From Chitinophaga pendula (GTDB lineage: Bacteria > Bacteroidota > Bacteroidia > Chitinophagales > Chitinophagaceae), in assembly GCF_020386615.1 (NCBI RefSeq), contig NZ_CP077769.1, forward strand, positions 4,402,001 through 4,466,000: 64,000 nucleotides of DNA. Direction: 5' to 3'. The notes under the pieces were generated by a model. The model did no database searches. It was not told the DNA's origin and saw nothing but the letters and a program-made list of their open reading frames with translations. This document shows, one piece after another, positions 34,544 to 43,400 of the stretch. Made by a program: the position numbers and the translations under genes. Position 1 is the first letter of the stretch. Each line of letters opens with the position of its first letter.

Positions 34544-35596
34544 CTATTTCTTTATGAGCTGATAAGTGTTGTTGTTGTTGTTGTTTGTGCGGATATCGAG
34601 GTAGGGACATTTGAATGCGAAGTGGTCGCCGGCTGCTTCGAGATGTCCGAAGTGGTCTTCTTTTCGCAGGATGGTGCTGCCGCCTTCGAGCGCCTTGTTA
34701 AAAGTGAGGGACAGGGAGCCATTGTCCTGGCTGGTGGAGAGGGCGTATTGATTGAATACCTGTAAGCCGGTTTCGCTGAATACTGCGCCCTCTTTTGTGA
34801 CCTGCAATTGAATTTGCCATTGTTCTTCTTTTCCTTTGCCGAGTACCAGTTCATAGTTGCCATACCAGGATGGGCTGACGGCGGTGGCGGGGGTATTGCC
34901 GTTAGCGATGGTGAGGCGGATATAGCCCGGTGCGGAGGCCTTCTCTTCGCTGGGGATGAGTTTGAGATAGGCGGTATTATTGTCTTTCCAGCAGACCTCT
35001 TTGACCAGTTGTTTGAAGGTCTTTTGCCAGGCTTTGGCGATGGCGCCCGGTGCAACAGCGTATATGGTCACTTCGGAAGTGGGTGTTGGTTCATCGTTGG
35101 GATTGGCGGCGTAGGAGACGAACCATTTTTTATCTGGTGTAATGAAGGGAATACCGTTGATGGTGTCTTGAGCGCCGGAGTTTTTATCGAGTAGCAGGTA
35201 GAAGCGGTATTCGTAGCCTTTTCCTTCTATGAGGTATTTACTTAGTGCGGGGATGGCACCCAGGTAGCGGTAAGCGAGCCTGTCTTCGTCGTGAGGGGTA
35301 CCCTCGTTGTTTTTGAAGGAGGCACTTCCATTTGTCAGCGGGATGGTGGTGACGCCATTGACTGCTGCGAATGACCCGGCATTATTATCAAAAATATTTT
35401 TATAGGTGGATCTGTATTTTTCGAATTCAGCGGCGGAGATGTCTCCCTGTTCGATGGTAAGCACTTCGCTGACGGGCGCCATTTGGGCGGTTGTATCGGG
35501 TATGGATAATGGCGTTATCGGGCTGTCTGTGACCACTGTTTTACCCGGTTGGTTACAGGCCAGTAGAATGGTGAATACTAAGAACAGGTTTTTCAT
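34544..35596 (-). CDS. Lipoprotein of unknown function
   Basis: 350 residues. Lipobox ILLAC with Cys14. A Thr/Pro-rich linker to about 45 is followed by a large mostly beta region. Recognisable pieces are a central Trp-rich strand set (YGNYELVLGKGKEEQWQIQL) that resembles small secreted beta-sandwich domains, but no family is recognised. Near the C-terminus a run of Asn residues (TNNNNNNTY) is encoded by a GTT/GTTG microsatellite at about 34566-34585, a site of possible slippage. The gene faces the precursor array and has no apparent link to it. Confidence 0.8.
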   Translation of the reverse strand: MKNLFLVFTILLACNQPGKTVVTDSPITPLSIPDTTAQMAPVSEVLTIEQGDISAAEFEKYRSTYKNIFDNNAGSFAAVNGVTTIPLTNGSASFKNNEGTPHDEDRLAYRYLGAIPALSKYLIEGKGYEYRFYLLLDKNSGAQDTINGIPFITPDKKWFVSYAANPNDEPTPTSEVTIYAVAPGAIAKAWQKTFKQLVKEVCWKDNNTAYLKLIPSEEKASAPGYIRLTIANGNTPATAVSPSWYGNYELVLGKGKEEQWQIQLQVTKEGAVFSETGLQVFNQYALSTSQDNGSLSLTFNKALEGGSTILRKEDHFGHLEAAGDHFAFKCPYLDIRTNNNNNNTYQLIKK

Positions 35597-35699
35597 TCTT
35601 TGATCTCTTTAAATTTTGGCTCATATTCCTGTATATGAAGTTGATCATGGCGATCTCCGTCCGGATCATTTTTACAGTGAATGAGTAGGTTTATCCTTG

Positions 35700-35948
35700 T
35701 TATACGGCTTTATGCGTCCGGAGGTACCGGAGGTCGCCATTAAATCCGTTTAGGTGGAATTTACTGGGGCGGGAGCTACTATCGGAGTTGCTGAAGCCAT
35801 TGAAAGTATATCCTTCGTAGCCGCATTCGAACCGGGCACCGATGAGGCCACCCCATGTTTTATTATTCAGGAAATAGCGTCCGGTATTTAAAGTTAGTTT
35901 AAACTTCACATTTCCGCTTTCATAATTTTTCAGTTCGCGAATATCCAC
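35700..35948 (-). pseudogene. Short protein remnant of unknown family
   Basis: 82 codons from a GTG at 35948; the frame stays open to 35987, where a stop is met, and holds no ATG near its start. The translation (KFKLTLNTGRYFLNN, WGGLIGARFECGYEGYTF, HLNGFNGDLRYLR) has the strand pattern of the C-terminus of a secreted or cell-wall protein, and the start looks internal to a domain. Probably the 3' end of a lost gene. Family unknown. Confidence 0.45.
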
Positions 35949-36064
35949 CAGGTCGACATAGCTACTTTTATTGGCTCCCTTTTTATGCTATTTGAAGGTA
36001 CCTAGATACATTTACCAAAACTGTTATATTTTTCCTATCGTCCTGCGCGTATATCTCTGGGGTG

Positions 36065-36133
36065 GGAAAGGTGGACCTGAGGTATAGGAGAGTTATAGGA
36101 ATGATACAGGAAAGGTGGACCTGAGGTATAGGA
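36065..36133. repeat. 25-bp direct repeat, two copies, 44-bp period
   Basis: The 25-base unit, beginning GGAAAGGTGGACC, occurs at 36065-36089 and identically at 36109-36133, with 19 bases between. Each contains GTGGACCTGAGGTATAGG. It lies between the gene remnant and the helicase terminator, in an intergenic space of about 250 bases. Confidence 0.85.
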
Positions 36134-36136
36134 AAA

Positions 36137-36163
36137 GCCCTTTGCCGAATACCGGCAAAGGGC
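36137..36163 (-). terminator. Terminator of the DEAD-box helicase gene
   Basis: 11-bp stem (GCCCTTTGCCG arms), 5-base loop; on the minus strand it continues into TTTT. It starts 33 bases beyond the helicase stop. Confidence 0.82.
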
Positions 36164-36195
36164 AATAATTTCATTGATTATTAATGCATTAAGAA

Positions 36196-37527
36196 TTATT
36201 TCCGTTTTGCTCCCCTGGTTTTTGGTTTACCGTATTTCAATTTCATTTTATCGGCGTGGCTGACCTTACGATTGACCTTTTTGTTCTTGGCCAGTTTTTC
36301 GTGGAAGGCGGCGCCGGCACCTTCTCTGGATACTGGTTTGATGAGGGTATTGCGCATGGCCACTTTGGGAATTTCGTCTTCTGTGAGGACGGTAGATATT
36401 TCCAGGTTGGCCGGCAGGGGTGCTTGCGGTATCTGATAGTTCATGAGGGCCTCGATGGCTTCCAGCTGTTCTGTTTCGCGTTCGGTGACGAGGGTGACGG
36501 CGATCCCTTTGCGGTCTGCTCTACCTGTACGGCCGATGCGGTGGATATAGTTTTCCGGTACTTCCGGGATATCGAAATTGATAACATGGGAGACTTCGGC
36601 GACATCTATACCTCTGGCGATTACGTCGGTGGCGATGATCATTTGATAGTTGCCTGCCTGGAATTGCTGAATGGTTTCGAAGCGGCGTTTTTGTTCTTTA
36701 TTGGAGTGGATGACGCCTACTTTTTCCGGGAACCGGGTTTCCAGTTGTTCGAAGAGTTGGTCGGCCAGCTGTTTGGTGGCGGTAAAGATCAGCACTTTGG
36801 TCATGTCCTGGTCTGTATTAAGCAGCAGGTGCAAGAGATTGACCTTGGTATTGAAGTTGGGTACGAGGTAGGCCACCTGGGAGATATTTTCCAGGGGGGT
36901 ACCGGCGCGTGCGGCTTCGATCCTTTCCGGGTTGTTAAAATATTGTTCTATAAGTTGTTCTACTTCTTCTGTGATGGTGGCGGAGAAGAGCAGGTTTTGC
37001 CTGCGTGTGGGGAGCAGGTCGAGGATATTCATCAACTGGGGACGGAATCCGAGGTTAAGCATTTCATCGACTTCATCTATGACGAGGCGTTTTACGTTTT
37101 TGAGTTTGAGCGATCCGCTCAGCACCAGGTCGTACAGGCGGCCGGGGGTGGCTACTAGTATATCCAGTCCTTCCAGCATGGCGGCCATTTGCGGTTTCAT
37201 ATTTACGCCACCGTATACACCGGATACGCGGAGGGTCATGTAGGTGGTAAGTGATTTGATGGCATCTACTACCTGTACTACCAGTTCGCGGGTGGGTACG
37301 ATGATGAGCATCTGCGGTGGTTTCTCCTTCGAATACTTTAGCTGGCGCAGAGAGGGCAACAGATAAGCAAAAGTTTTCCCTGTACCGGTCTGTGCGATAC
37401 CACAGACGTCCCTTCCGGACATGGTTACGGAGAACACTTTTTGTTGTATAGGAGTAGGCTCGATGAATCCCAGTTCATCGAGTGCATTCAGCAATGGCGT
37501 ATTCAGGTTCAGGTCGCGAAAAGTCAT
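36196..37527 (-). CDS. DEAD-box RNA helicase
   Basis: 443 residues from the ATG at 37527 (MTFRDLNLN). An open stretch upstream is not part of the family. Motifs in order: Q motif FIEPTPIQQKVF, motif I AQTGTGKT, Ia PTREL, II DEVD, III SAT, IV-VI with VIHSNKEQKR, ATDVIARGID and HRIGRTGR. The Asp of motif II is DEVD and not DEAD. A basic C-terminal tail (MKLKYGKPKTRGAKRK) may bind RNA. Its role is probably rRNA maturation or cold response as in other family members; the exact subfamily cannot be told. Downstream of the isonitrile-like operon but separated by a terminator. Confidence 0.94.
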   Translation of the reverse strand: MTFRDLNLNTPLLNALDELGFIEPTPIQQKVFSVTMSGRDVCGIAQTGTGKTFAYLLPSLRQLKYSKEKPPQMLIIVPTRELVVQVVDAIKSLTTYMTLRVSGVYGGVNMKPQMAAMLEGLDILVATPGRLYDLVLSGSLKLKNVKRLVIDEVDEMLNLGFRPQLMNILDLLPTRRQNLLFSATITEEVEQLIEQYFNNPERIEAARAGTPLENISQVAYLVPNFNTKVNLLHLLLNTDQDMTKVLIFTATKQLADQLFEQLETRFPEKVGVIHSNKEQKRRFETIQQFQAGNYQMIIATDVIARGIDVAEVSHVINFDIPEVPENYIHRIGRTGRADRKGIAVTLVTERETEQLEAIEALMNYQIPQAPLPANLEISTVLTEDEIPKVAMRNTLIKPVSREGAGAAFHEKLAKNKKVNRKVSHADKMKLKYGKPKTRGAKRK

Positions 37528-37613
37528 ATCACTACTTAAAAAATAAGGTACAAAGGTAGGGCTATTCTGAGAGTGTGACAAGCTGAGAGGCTTTTGGGCG
37601 GAGAAGGGGCGAC

Positions 37614-37647
37614 AAAAAAAGGGGCAGGTCAAAGCCTGGCCCCCTTT
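37614..37647 (-). terminator. Terminator of the isonitrile-like operon
   Basis: On the minus strand a GGGGCCAGG/CCTGCCCC stem with one bulged base and a 6-base loop is followed by TTTTTTT. It sits between the stop at 37667 and the helicase gene. Confidence 0.85.
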
Positions 37648-37666
37648 TCAGCAGGTGGAATCTTTG

Positions 37667-39094
37667 TTATTTGAGTAAGGAGATGTTTGTCAGGAAAGCT
37701 ATGCCGGAGAGGGCGCTGACTACTTCTTTGTTGCTATTTCCGATAAGCAGGAGTGGCTGATTGTGGGTAACGAGGGGTTGGAAAAGGGCTTGTTGCTCAT
37801 TGCCATCCGGCTGTAAAAATACCGGTCGGCAGGATGTTACGCTGGTGAGATAAGGTTTAAAATCCAGTCCATTTTCGCAGGTCATACCATATTCCTCTAA
37901 TATGCCCACTACATGTTGGGGCATTGTGTTGGCATATCTTTTACCAAGCAGTAGTAAGGCGGGGATGTCTGGTTTGTGTTCTTTTTCGATAACGGAGAGC
38001 GGTATTATGCATGCTTCGGCGTATCCTGTAGTGTTAGTACGGCCGGCTACCTCTCCCAGTCCTAACAGCAGGTGTTTGGCAGCGGATATTCTGGCTACTG
38101 CGGTCATCCATTGCCGGGTCTCTAACCATACGGCAGGGGGACATTCTGCTGTTTGTACAGGCTCTTGTATGTCCGGGTTTGCAATAGATGCCAATAGTTG
38201 CCGTAGCCATTGCTTTTTGGATTCATCGGGGAGTGATCGTAACCATTGTTTGGCGGCCTCGGGTACGGGCAGGTCATGCGGGGCGGTTGTCATGGCGTTG
38301 CATTGTATTCCCAGCAGGTGATGCCAATCAATACTGAATAACACCATACGGAATATGGCATCGACGTCCTGGGGGGCGGGCGGATGTTGTTGCATGCGGT
38401 GCTGCAGTTGCTCGCGGATATATTCGCGGCTGTGATACCTGGTGATATCGGAGAAGCAAATGTGTTGCTCCAGGCCCAATGCGGCTGTTATTAATTTACG
38501 CTGCTGATTATAGGTATCGTCGATATATGAGCGGGTGAAGACTGATTCAAAAAACCTGGTGCCACCTGTGATGATATGGCATTCTACCGGTACTTCTTCA
38601 TAGATCAGTTGTATGGCCTGTAGTATGACGCCTAGCCTTGCCAAGGCGAACATCTCTGCTATATCCGGGAATGGGCCGGATGCTTTGAGTAGGCCGGCGT
38701 CTTTTTTGGGTTGTCCCCAGCCCAGTTCGAACACCAGTTTGCCCTGTTGCTGCTGGCACTGCCAGATCTGTTCGCGCAGGCTGGTGCTATCGAGGTAGCT
38801 TGCATTTTTGGAGATAGCGGGATGACGAAATATCTCTGCACAAGCGGCGGCCCGGAGTCGCTGTTTATCAGCGGAGAATTCATATGATGGTAAGGCGTTC
38901 ATGAGTTCCAGCTGTTGCCGGGCTCTTTTGGCCAACAGGCGAGCCTGTTCGGCCATATTGATCTTCCATTGTGTGATCACCTTATTCAGCTCTTCTGTGC
39001 TGATGATGACCGGCGATTGTGTTTCATAGTTGGGGATGGTATCGATCTGGTTCAATACTTCCCACAATCCATCAAATTTTTCCTTGTATTGCAT
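37667..39094 (-). CDS. PvcA/DIT1-like (isonitrile synthase superfamily) protein A
   Basis: 475 residues. Residues 125-154 (GWGQPKKDAG, then PFPDIAEMFALARL) and 160-200 (AIQLIYEEVPVECHIITGG, then the YNQQRKL helix) correspond to the most conserved part of the PvcA/DIT1 family (PF05141), where proteins have PDxxE-x-ALxxL and a following [D/G]G strand. Here the usual DG is GG. N-terminal 110 and C-terminal 150 residues have no clear counterpart. The protein is longer than PvcA (about 330). It starts 11 bases after protein B. PvcA-type enzymes make an isonitrile from tyrosine or tryptophan plus ribulose 5-phosphate. Assignment is by motif and the copy could be non-catalytic. Confidence 0.5.
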   Translation of the reverse strand: MQYKEKFDGLWEVLNQIDTIPNYETQSPVIISTEELNKVITQWKINMAEQARLLAKRARQQLELMNALPSYEFSADKQRLRAAACAEIFRHPAISKNASYLDSTSLREQIWQCQQQQGKLVFELGWGQPKKDAGLLKASGPFPDIAEMFALARLGVILQAIQLIYEEVPVECHIITGGTRFFESVFTRSYIDDTYNQQRKLITAALGLEQHICFSDITRYHSREYIREQLQHRMQQHPPAPQDVDAIFRMVLFSIDWHHLLGIQCNAMTTAPHDLPVPEAAKQWLRSLPDESKKQWLRQLLASIANPDIQEPVQTAECPPAVWLETRQWMTAVARISAAKHLLLGLGEVAGRTNTTGYAEACIIPLSVIEKEHKPDIPALLLLGKRYANTMPQHVVGILEEYGMTCENGLDFKPYLTSVTSCRPVFLQPDGNEQQALFQPLVTHNQPLLLIGNSNKEVVSALSGIAFLTNISLLK

Positions 39095-39105
39095 GCGGTT
39101 ACTTT

Positions 39106-40602
39106 TTAATCGAGGTCCAGATAATTGTGTAATAATTCATAGACGCTGACTGACTGATCCAGGTAACAGATGGGTTGTCTTAATGCGTGCATTTGCATTA
39201 GCGGGCTATCCGGAGGCAGTATGCCACCCATTCCATCCAGCATTACGGGACGTTCTCCTTTTGATTCCCTTTCTATGCGATAGACAAAATCGGCTTTGAT
39301 GTGTTCTTCTTTTTTTCTGATGCCACCGACAGTATGTTGTGCGGTGAGGGTCATGCAAGCGCTGTTGGTGGTGATGAACTTGATCTCTCCAGCTTTACCA
39401 TGGATGGTTAGTTTCACCTGATCGGGATCTATTTTTTTCCACATTTCAAGGCGGCGATCTGTAATGGAAGTGGCTACATATTTCAGTGCGGCAAACCAGG
39501 CCTGTGTGCGCATGTCGATCATGATATCGCTGAAATGGGTACGATAGTCGCCATCTACTTGCGGTGGTATCTGGCTATCGGTGATGATCCTGATATCCTT
39601 TGCGATGGATTGGAGATAGAAAAGATAGAACTGGCTGGCTGTATCGTCTCTTTTCAGCAAGGGTAATGCGAGTGTTTCATGTTTGTAGTAGACGATAGAA
39701 AGGATGGCTAATAATGTAAAAGCGATCTGTTCGCCTGTGCTGTCGATCAGGCGGACATGTTCTATGCTATCCATTATGTTATAAGGATCGAAGTGTTCGG
39801 TGTATTTATCTGTCAGTTCCCGGAACCTGTTGCGATACATGCCTGTACGTTCTTCTACTTTTTGCTGCCCTATCGCGTTTAATACGGCTGATTCGTAGTC
39901 GATGATATTGACCAGGTGGGAGGTACCCAGTTGTTGGTTCCAGTAGTGCATTCCTTTTTGATAGCCGGCCACCATATAGTGAGGTGTGAAGCAAGCGCGC
40001 CGATATTTAGAGCCATCTGCATAGATATTAAAGTTTACTTCATGCGGGTAGATCTCTGAGAGGATATGTGCTACTTTATAACATCTTGCAAGGGAGGCTA
40101 TTTCTGCGAAGTCGGGCAGGTATCCGGCATTCTTCACGGGGGATATGGGTTTCCAGCTGAATAGCGGCAGGCATAATGACAGTGGTTTCTTTTGTTGCAG
40201 CAGAGAGCGAATTTTATGATGCATCAGCTGTTTGCTAAAATGCGCTTCTTTCACATTAAAGAAAATCTTGTCGAAGAAAAATTCGGTGATCAGCTCAGCG
40301 GGGCCAGCATGTTTGGCATTGTACAAGGATAGGCTTTTACGCGTCCTTTTTATCAGTGCCAGCAATCTTGTAGAGAGGGTATCATTGGTAGACTGGCGTA
40401 TCGAAGCGATCACATTTTCTATCCATACCTGGTAAGGTAGCCGAATGGCCTGCTTATCGAAGGTATGCTGATCGTACAGCCTCATCTCATCGCGGCTGCA
40501 GGTGTCCAGTATGCGATGTCCATTTGATATCCGGGAAGCGTATTGGTCACTTCCAAAGAGTTCATCTGCGTCCATAATGATTAAAAGTTTTCGAGTTAAC
40601 AT
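39106..40602 (-). CDS. PvcA/DIT1-like (isonitrile synthase superfamily) protein B
   Basis: 498 residues; ATG at 40602 has a weak GGA site, an ATG at 40575 is an alternative. Residues 145-201 show the PvcA-type core: LPLFSWKPISPVKNAG, YLPDFAEIASLARC and IYADGSKYR, that is P-x-K, G-x-L-PDxxE-x-x-SLxxL and ADG in the family order. Further on, a Trp-anchored helix, a P-D-Q-V-K-L-T-I-H-G strand (about residue 375) fits the R/K-L-S-I-H strand of PvcA. It is a better match than protein A. About 130 N-terminal residues and a central insertion are extra. Upstream genes: MFS exporter and HAD hydrolase. No PvcB-like oxygenase is seen. Identity should be tested by profile search. Confidence 0.58.
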   Translation of the reverse strand: MLTRKLLIIMDADELFGSDQYASRISNGHRILDTCSRDEMRLYDQHTFDKQAIRLPYQVWIENVIASIRQSTNDTLSTRLLALIKRTRKSLSLYNAKHAGPAELITEFFFDKIFFNVKEAHFSKQLMHHKIRSLLQQKKPLSLCLPLFSWKPISPVKNAGYLPDFAEIASLARCYKVAHILSEIYPHEVNFNIYADGSKYRRACFTPHYMVAGYQKGMHYWNQQLGTSHLVNIIDYESAVLNAIGQQKVEERTGMYRNRFRELTDKYTEHFDPYNIMDSIEHVRLIDSTGEQIAFTLLAILSIVYYKHETLALPLLKRDDTASQFYLFYLQSIAKDIRIITDSQIPPQVDGDYRTHFSDIMIDMRTQAWFAALKYVATSITDRRLEMWKKIDPDQVKLTIHGKAGEIKFITTNSACMTLTAQHTVGGIRKKEEHIKADFVYRIERESKGERPVMLDGMGGILPPDSPLMQMHALRQPICYLDQSVSVYELLHNYLDLD

Positions 40603-40734
40603 TTGTTTTTCCAGACAGGTTTATACTTATTTATTGGCGGTTATGGCAATAGAAGGGCTTTATCCATTTGTTGTGGATATTCTTTACCATGACTGGTAAA
40701 GGAGCAATGCCATTAATAATATTGACCGAAGTAT

Positions 40735-41925
40735 CTATTTTTTCCGATGCTGATACAAGGTGTACCAGAGGGTGGCAAACAGTGCGATGAACGGCAATGG
40801 CAATACGGTCCAGTTGATGGTACGCCAACCGTATTTATAGAATGTGGTACCTGCGAGCAGGGATGATAATGCGATGACGACGTATACGATCGTATCGTGG
40901 ATAGCCTGTATGCTTTCGCGTTCTGCCGGTCTGTAGGTGGTAGTGAGTAGTGCGGAGCCTCCCACATAAAGAAAATTCCAGCCTACGCCCAGGAGTATAT
41001 AGGACCCTGTGAAGTAGTGGAGTCCCGGCATTTGGAGATTGGTGAGTATAGATAGTATGAGCAATATGGCTCCTGTCATGGTAAGGGTAGAGAGGCCGAA
41101 TACTTTACTCAGCCAGCCGGTGAACAAGGAAGGTAAAAACATGGCTACGAGGTGCCATTGGAGGACATTGGCGGCTACGGCAAACGAGCAGCGTTGTGCA
41201 TCCAATACCAGCGGGGCCATAACCATTAGGTAGTTCATGACGCCGTATCCGACTGCGGAGCAGGTAACGGCGATCAGGAATGCCGGTTGTTTAATAATGA
41301 TACTATAAGGTCTTTTTGCTGCTGTGGAGCTCTGATCTGGCTGCTGTGGTATTTGAAGATATCTGATGATAAAGGCGGTGATCAGTGTGAGGCCTGTGAG
41401 GAGGATGAAGGTGGCGGTAAAAGGTTGTTGTGTGAGTTGTGCGGTGGCTTGTGCGAGGGAAGGGCCACAGAAGGCGGCGATGATGCCACCCAGTAAGGTG
41501 AGTGATATGGCGGTGGTTTTATGTGCGGGGGAAACGCTTTCGGCGGCGGCGAAGCGGTAGTATTGGGAGACAGCGTTGTGGCCGCCGATGAAGGTTTTAC
41601 AAGCTGTAAAGAGGGTGAAGCTGTTGATAATGATCGATAGTGCGCTCAGGGCCATTCCTATGGCACCTAACAATGCTCCTGTTGCGAAGGCGTTTGCATA
41701 ACCATATTTCCTGATCAATACGGCTACTGGTATCAGTACGAGCATGGTGGCCAGGTATTGAAAGGAGATCGGTAATGTAGCCAGGGAGGCGTTGTTTGCC
41801 AGGGATTTGCCGATGATAGGAGAGGTGGCGATAATGGTGCCGGTGCCTATCATGAATATGGCCTGGCTTATCATCAGGAGGATGATATTTTTCCAATTAA
41901 AATTCCCAGATATTGACATGTGCAT
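40735..41925 (-). CDS. MFS transporter
   Basis: 396 residues, 12 hydrophobic segments. N-terminal helix MISQAIFMIGTGTIIAT, and the intracellular-loop motifs YGYANAFATGALLG near 70 and FGLSTLTMTGAILL in the second half. The pattern fits drug- or small-molecule exporters of the DHA1 group. It lies 31 bases downstream of the HAD gene and 132 upstream of the PvcA-like gene on the same strand, so it could export a product of these enzymes or protect the cell from it. Substrate unknown. Confidence 0.88.
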   Translation of the reverse strand: MHMSISGNFNWKNIILLMISQAIFMIGTGTIIATSPIIGKSLANNASLATLPISFQYLATMLVLIPVAVLIRKYGYANAFATGALLGAIGMALSALSIIINSFTLFTACKTFIGGHNAVSQYYRFAAAESVSPAHKTTAISLTLLGGIIAAFCGPSLAQATAQLTQQPFTATFILLTGLTLITAFIIRYLQIPQQPDQSSTAAKRPYSIIIKQPAFLIAVTCSAVGYGVMNYLMVMAPLVLDAQRCSFAVAANVLQWHLVAMFLPSLFTGWLSKVFGLSTLTMTGAILLILSILTNLQMPGLHYFTGSYILLGVGWNFLYVGGSALLTTTYRPAERESIQAIHDTIVYVVIALSSLLAGTTFYKYGWRTINWTVLPLPFIALFATLWYTLYQHRKK

Positions 41926-41955
41926 GGCCGCTTATTTACAATCGATTGTAGTCTG

Positions 41956-42624
41956 CTACAAAGTGATATTGGAATAGACCTCACTGAGTTCGGAGAAGGC
42001 GAGGATACATTGATCTGGTGATGAGGTAAGTGCTTCTGGGGTTCCGTATCCGTATGCGGCGTAGGTGAAGCTGATACCTGCATTTCGGGCGGCCAGTTCA
42101 TCATTAATGGTATCGCCTATCAGCGCGCAATTTTTTGGGGGGCGGGTGCTAGCGCGGATGATATGTTGTACCGGGAGGGGATGTGGTTTTTTTTGCGGCA
42201 GGGTATCACCGCATATGATGGTGTTGAAGAACGGGGAGAGTTGTAGTTCATGCAGTATTTGCAGGGCGATGGTCCCGGCTTTGTTGGTGCATACGGCGAG
42301 GTAGGTGTTTTGTGCTTTCAATGTGGATAATGTGTCGTGTACATTTGGATAGAGGTATGTATCGTGCAGGGGTTCTTTGAGATAGGCAGACAGGTATTTC
42401 TGCTGCAGGTGATGGACCAATGACGGTTCGGGTATTACGCCTGCTTTTTGCAAGGCGCATTGTACGAGGGCGGTTCCGCCGGTGCCGATGCAAGGTAGTA
42501 CTTCTTCGCGTAGTAAAGGCAGCAAGCCTTCGGCTGTTAGTACTAGGTTGATGGCAAAGGTGATACCATTGGCGGTGTCTACGAGGGTTCCGTCGAGATC
42601 AAATATCAGGGTGTTGTTGTTCAT
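41956..42624 (-). CDS. HAD-family phosphatase (phosphoglycolate phosphatase type)
   Basis: 222 residues. Motif I FDLDGTLVDT at 8-17 (nucleophile D9 of DLDGT), a helical cap, motif II VCTN near 115, motif III KKPHPLP near 142, motif IV IGDTINDELAARNAG near 170. The size and cap are those of phosphoglycolate phosphatase-type HAD-IA enzymes. It probably removes phosphate from a small sugar or acid phosphate. It is the first gene of the minus-strand operon, 30 bases before the MFS gene. Its link to the isonitrile-like enzymes is positional only; sugar phosphates are substrates of such enzymes. Confidence 0.88.
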   Translation of the reverse strand: MNNNTLIFDLDGTLVDTANGITFAINLVLTAEGLLPLLREEVLPCIGTGGTALVQCALQKAGVIPEPSLVHHLQQKYLSAYLKEPLHDTYLYPNVHDTLSTLKAQNTYLAVCTNKAGTIALQILHELQLSPFFNTIICGDTLPQKKPHPLPVQHIIRASTRPPKNCALIGDTINDELAARNAGISFTYAAYGYGTPEALTSSPDQCILAFSELSEVYSNITL

Positions 42625-43172
42625 AGTCGTGTTTTTCTCAAAAAGCCCAGTGTTGTTGCTATGGTATTTGGCGGTCTTTCAAAAAGTAAGCGATTACGTA
42701 CCAGGTATTTATTGGATGTAGGGTTACTGTATTCTGATATAAAATTGGCTGATTATTTTCGAAAGATGAAATTATACGATAAAAAATAGTTTCCCTAGGG
42801 GAAACTTAGTTATGCTAGTGGATAATGCGGTACAAGTAATATGACTATAAGCGGCGCTAATGCTGTGTACGGCATACACATTTCAGTGAAATAAATACCA
42901 CTATTACAATAATTTTTTGACCGGTCATGTTTGTATCTCTGGGATAAATCGTTTACTTTAGTTGACTATGACTGATTTTTAAAACTCATTGTTGAAATGC
43001 CCTTATAGTTGTTACCCATTTTTTACCCAATTCCGATACTATTTTATCCGTATCGATAATATTGTTGAATTATTTTTTTGGTGCACGTTAAAAAATCGCT
43101 ATCTGGTTACAACAGCGTTGCTGACGCAGTTTCTGCGGAGACCTTTGTGTTGTACCCTTAACAGGTATTTGT
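42625..43172. other. AT-rich intergenic region between divergent operons
   Basis: No coding capacity longer than about 40 codons with a start and a ribosome site is seen. It contains two palindromes: AGTTTCCC-TAG-GGGAAACT at 42788-42806 and TGACCGGTCA at 42918-42927. These are possible binding sites for the XRE regulator encoded next or for another factor; promoters for the HAD-MFS-PvcA operon (minus) and the XRE gene (plus) should lie here. Confidence 0.55.
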
Positions 43173-43400
43173 ATGAACAACAAATTTCTCAAACTTGTAG
43201 GCTCGCGTTTACAGTATCATCGGCTTGAGAAAGGAATCAAACAGGAGTTTATAGCAAGCCATTTACATGTAAGCAAGTCGTATGTCAGTAAGGTTGAAAA
43301 TGGCCGCACGCCTCTGCAGCTTGTCCTTTTTGTACGTTATTGCTCTATTCTGGATATCTCCATCCATGAGATACTGGATGATATGCTTAGCCACTTTTAA
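43173..43400 (+). CDS. XRE-family HTH regulator
   Basis: 75 residues, an HTH_3 domain only: GSRLQYHRLEKGIKQEFIA, then SKSYVSKVENGRTPLQL (recognition helix) and ISIHEILDDML. No ligand or dimerisation domain. The gene lies 130 bases before the DUF2723 gene and is divergent from the HAD-MFS-PvcA operon. It may regulate itself or one of these neighbours; the palindrome at 42788 is a candidate site. Confidence 0.9.
   Translation: MNNKFLKLVGSRLQYHRLEKGIKQEFIASHLHVSKSYVSKVENGRTPLQLVLFVRYCSILDISIHEILDDMLSHF

Noticed and set aside
34566..34585. The GTT-type microsatellite as a phase-variation switch
   Set aside because: It encodes a short Asn run near the C-terminus in frame; the unit is three bases, so slippage would not switch the frame.
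36065..36133. A CRISPR array
   Set aside because: Only two repeat copies and one 19-base spacer, no cas gene in the window.
36256..37158. A 300-codon open frame antisense to the DEAD-box gene
   Set aside because: Shadow frame; Gly/Phe/Asp-rich content and no motif.
33628..42624. One joint gene cluster of the lanthipeptide-like precursors and the PvcA-like operon
   Set aside because: They lie on opposite strands, are 3 kb apart and are separated by a lipoprotein gene, a gene remnant, a helicase gene and several terminators.
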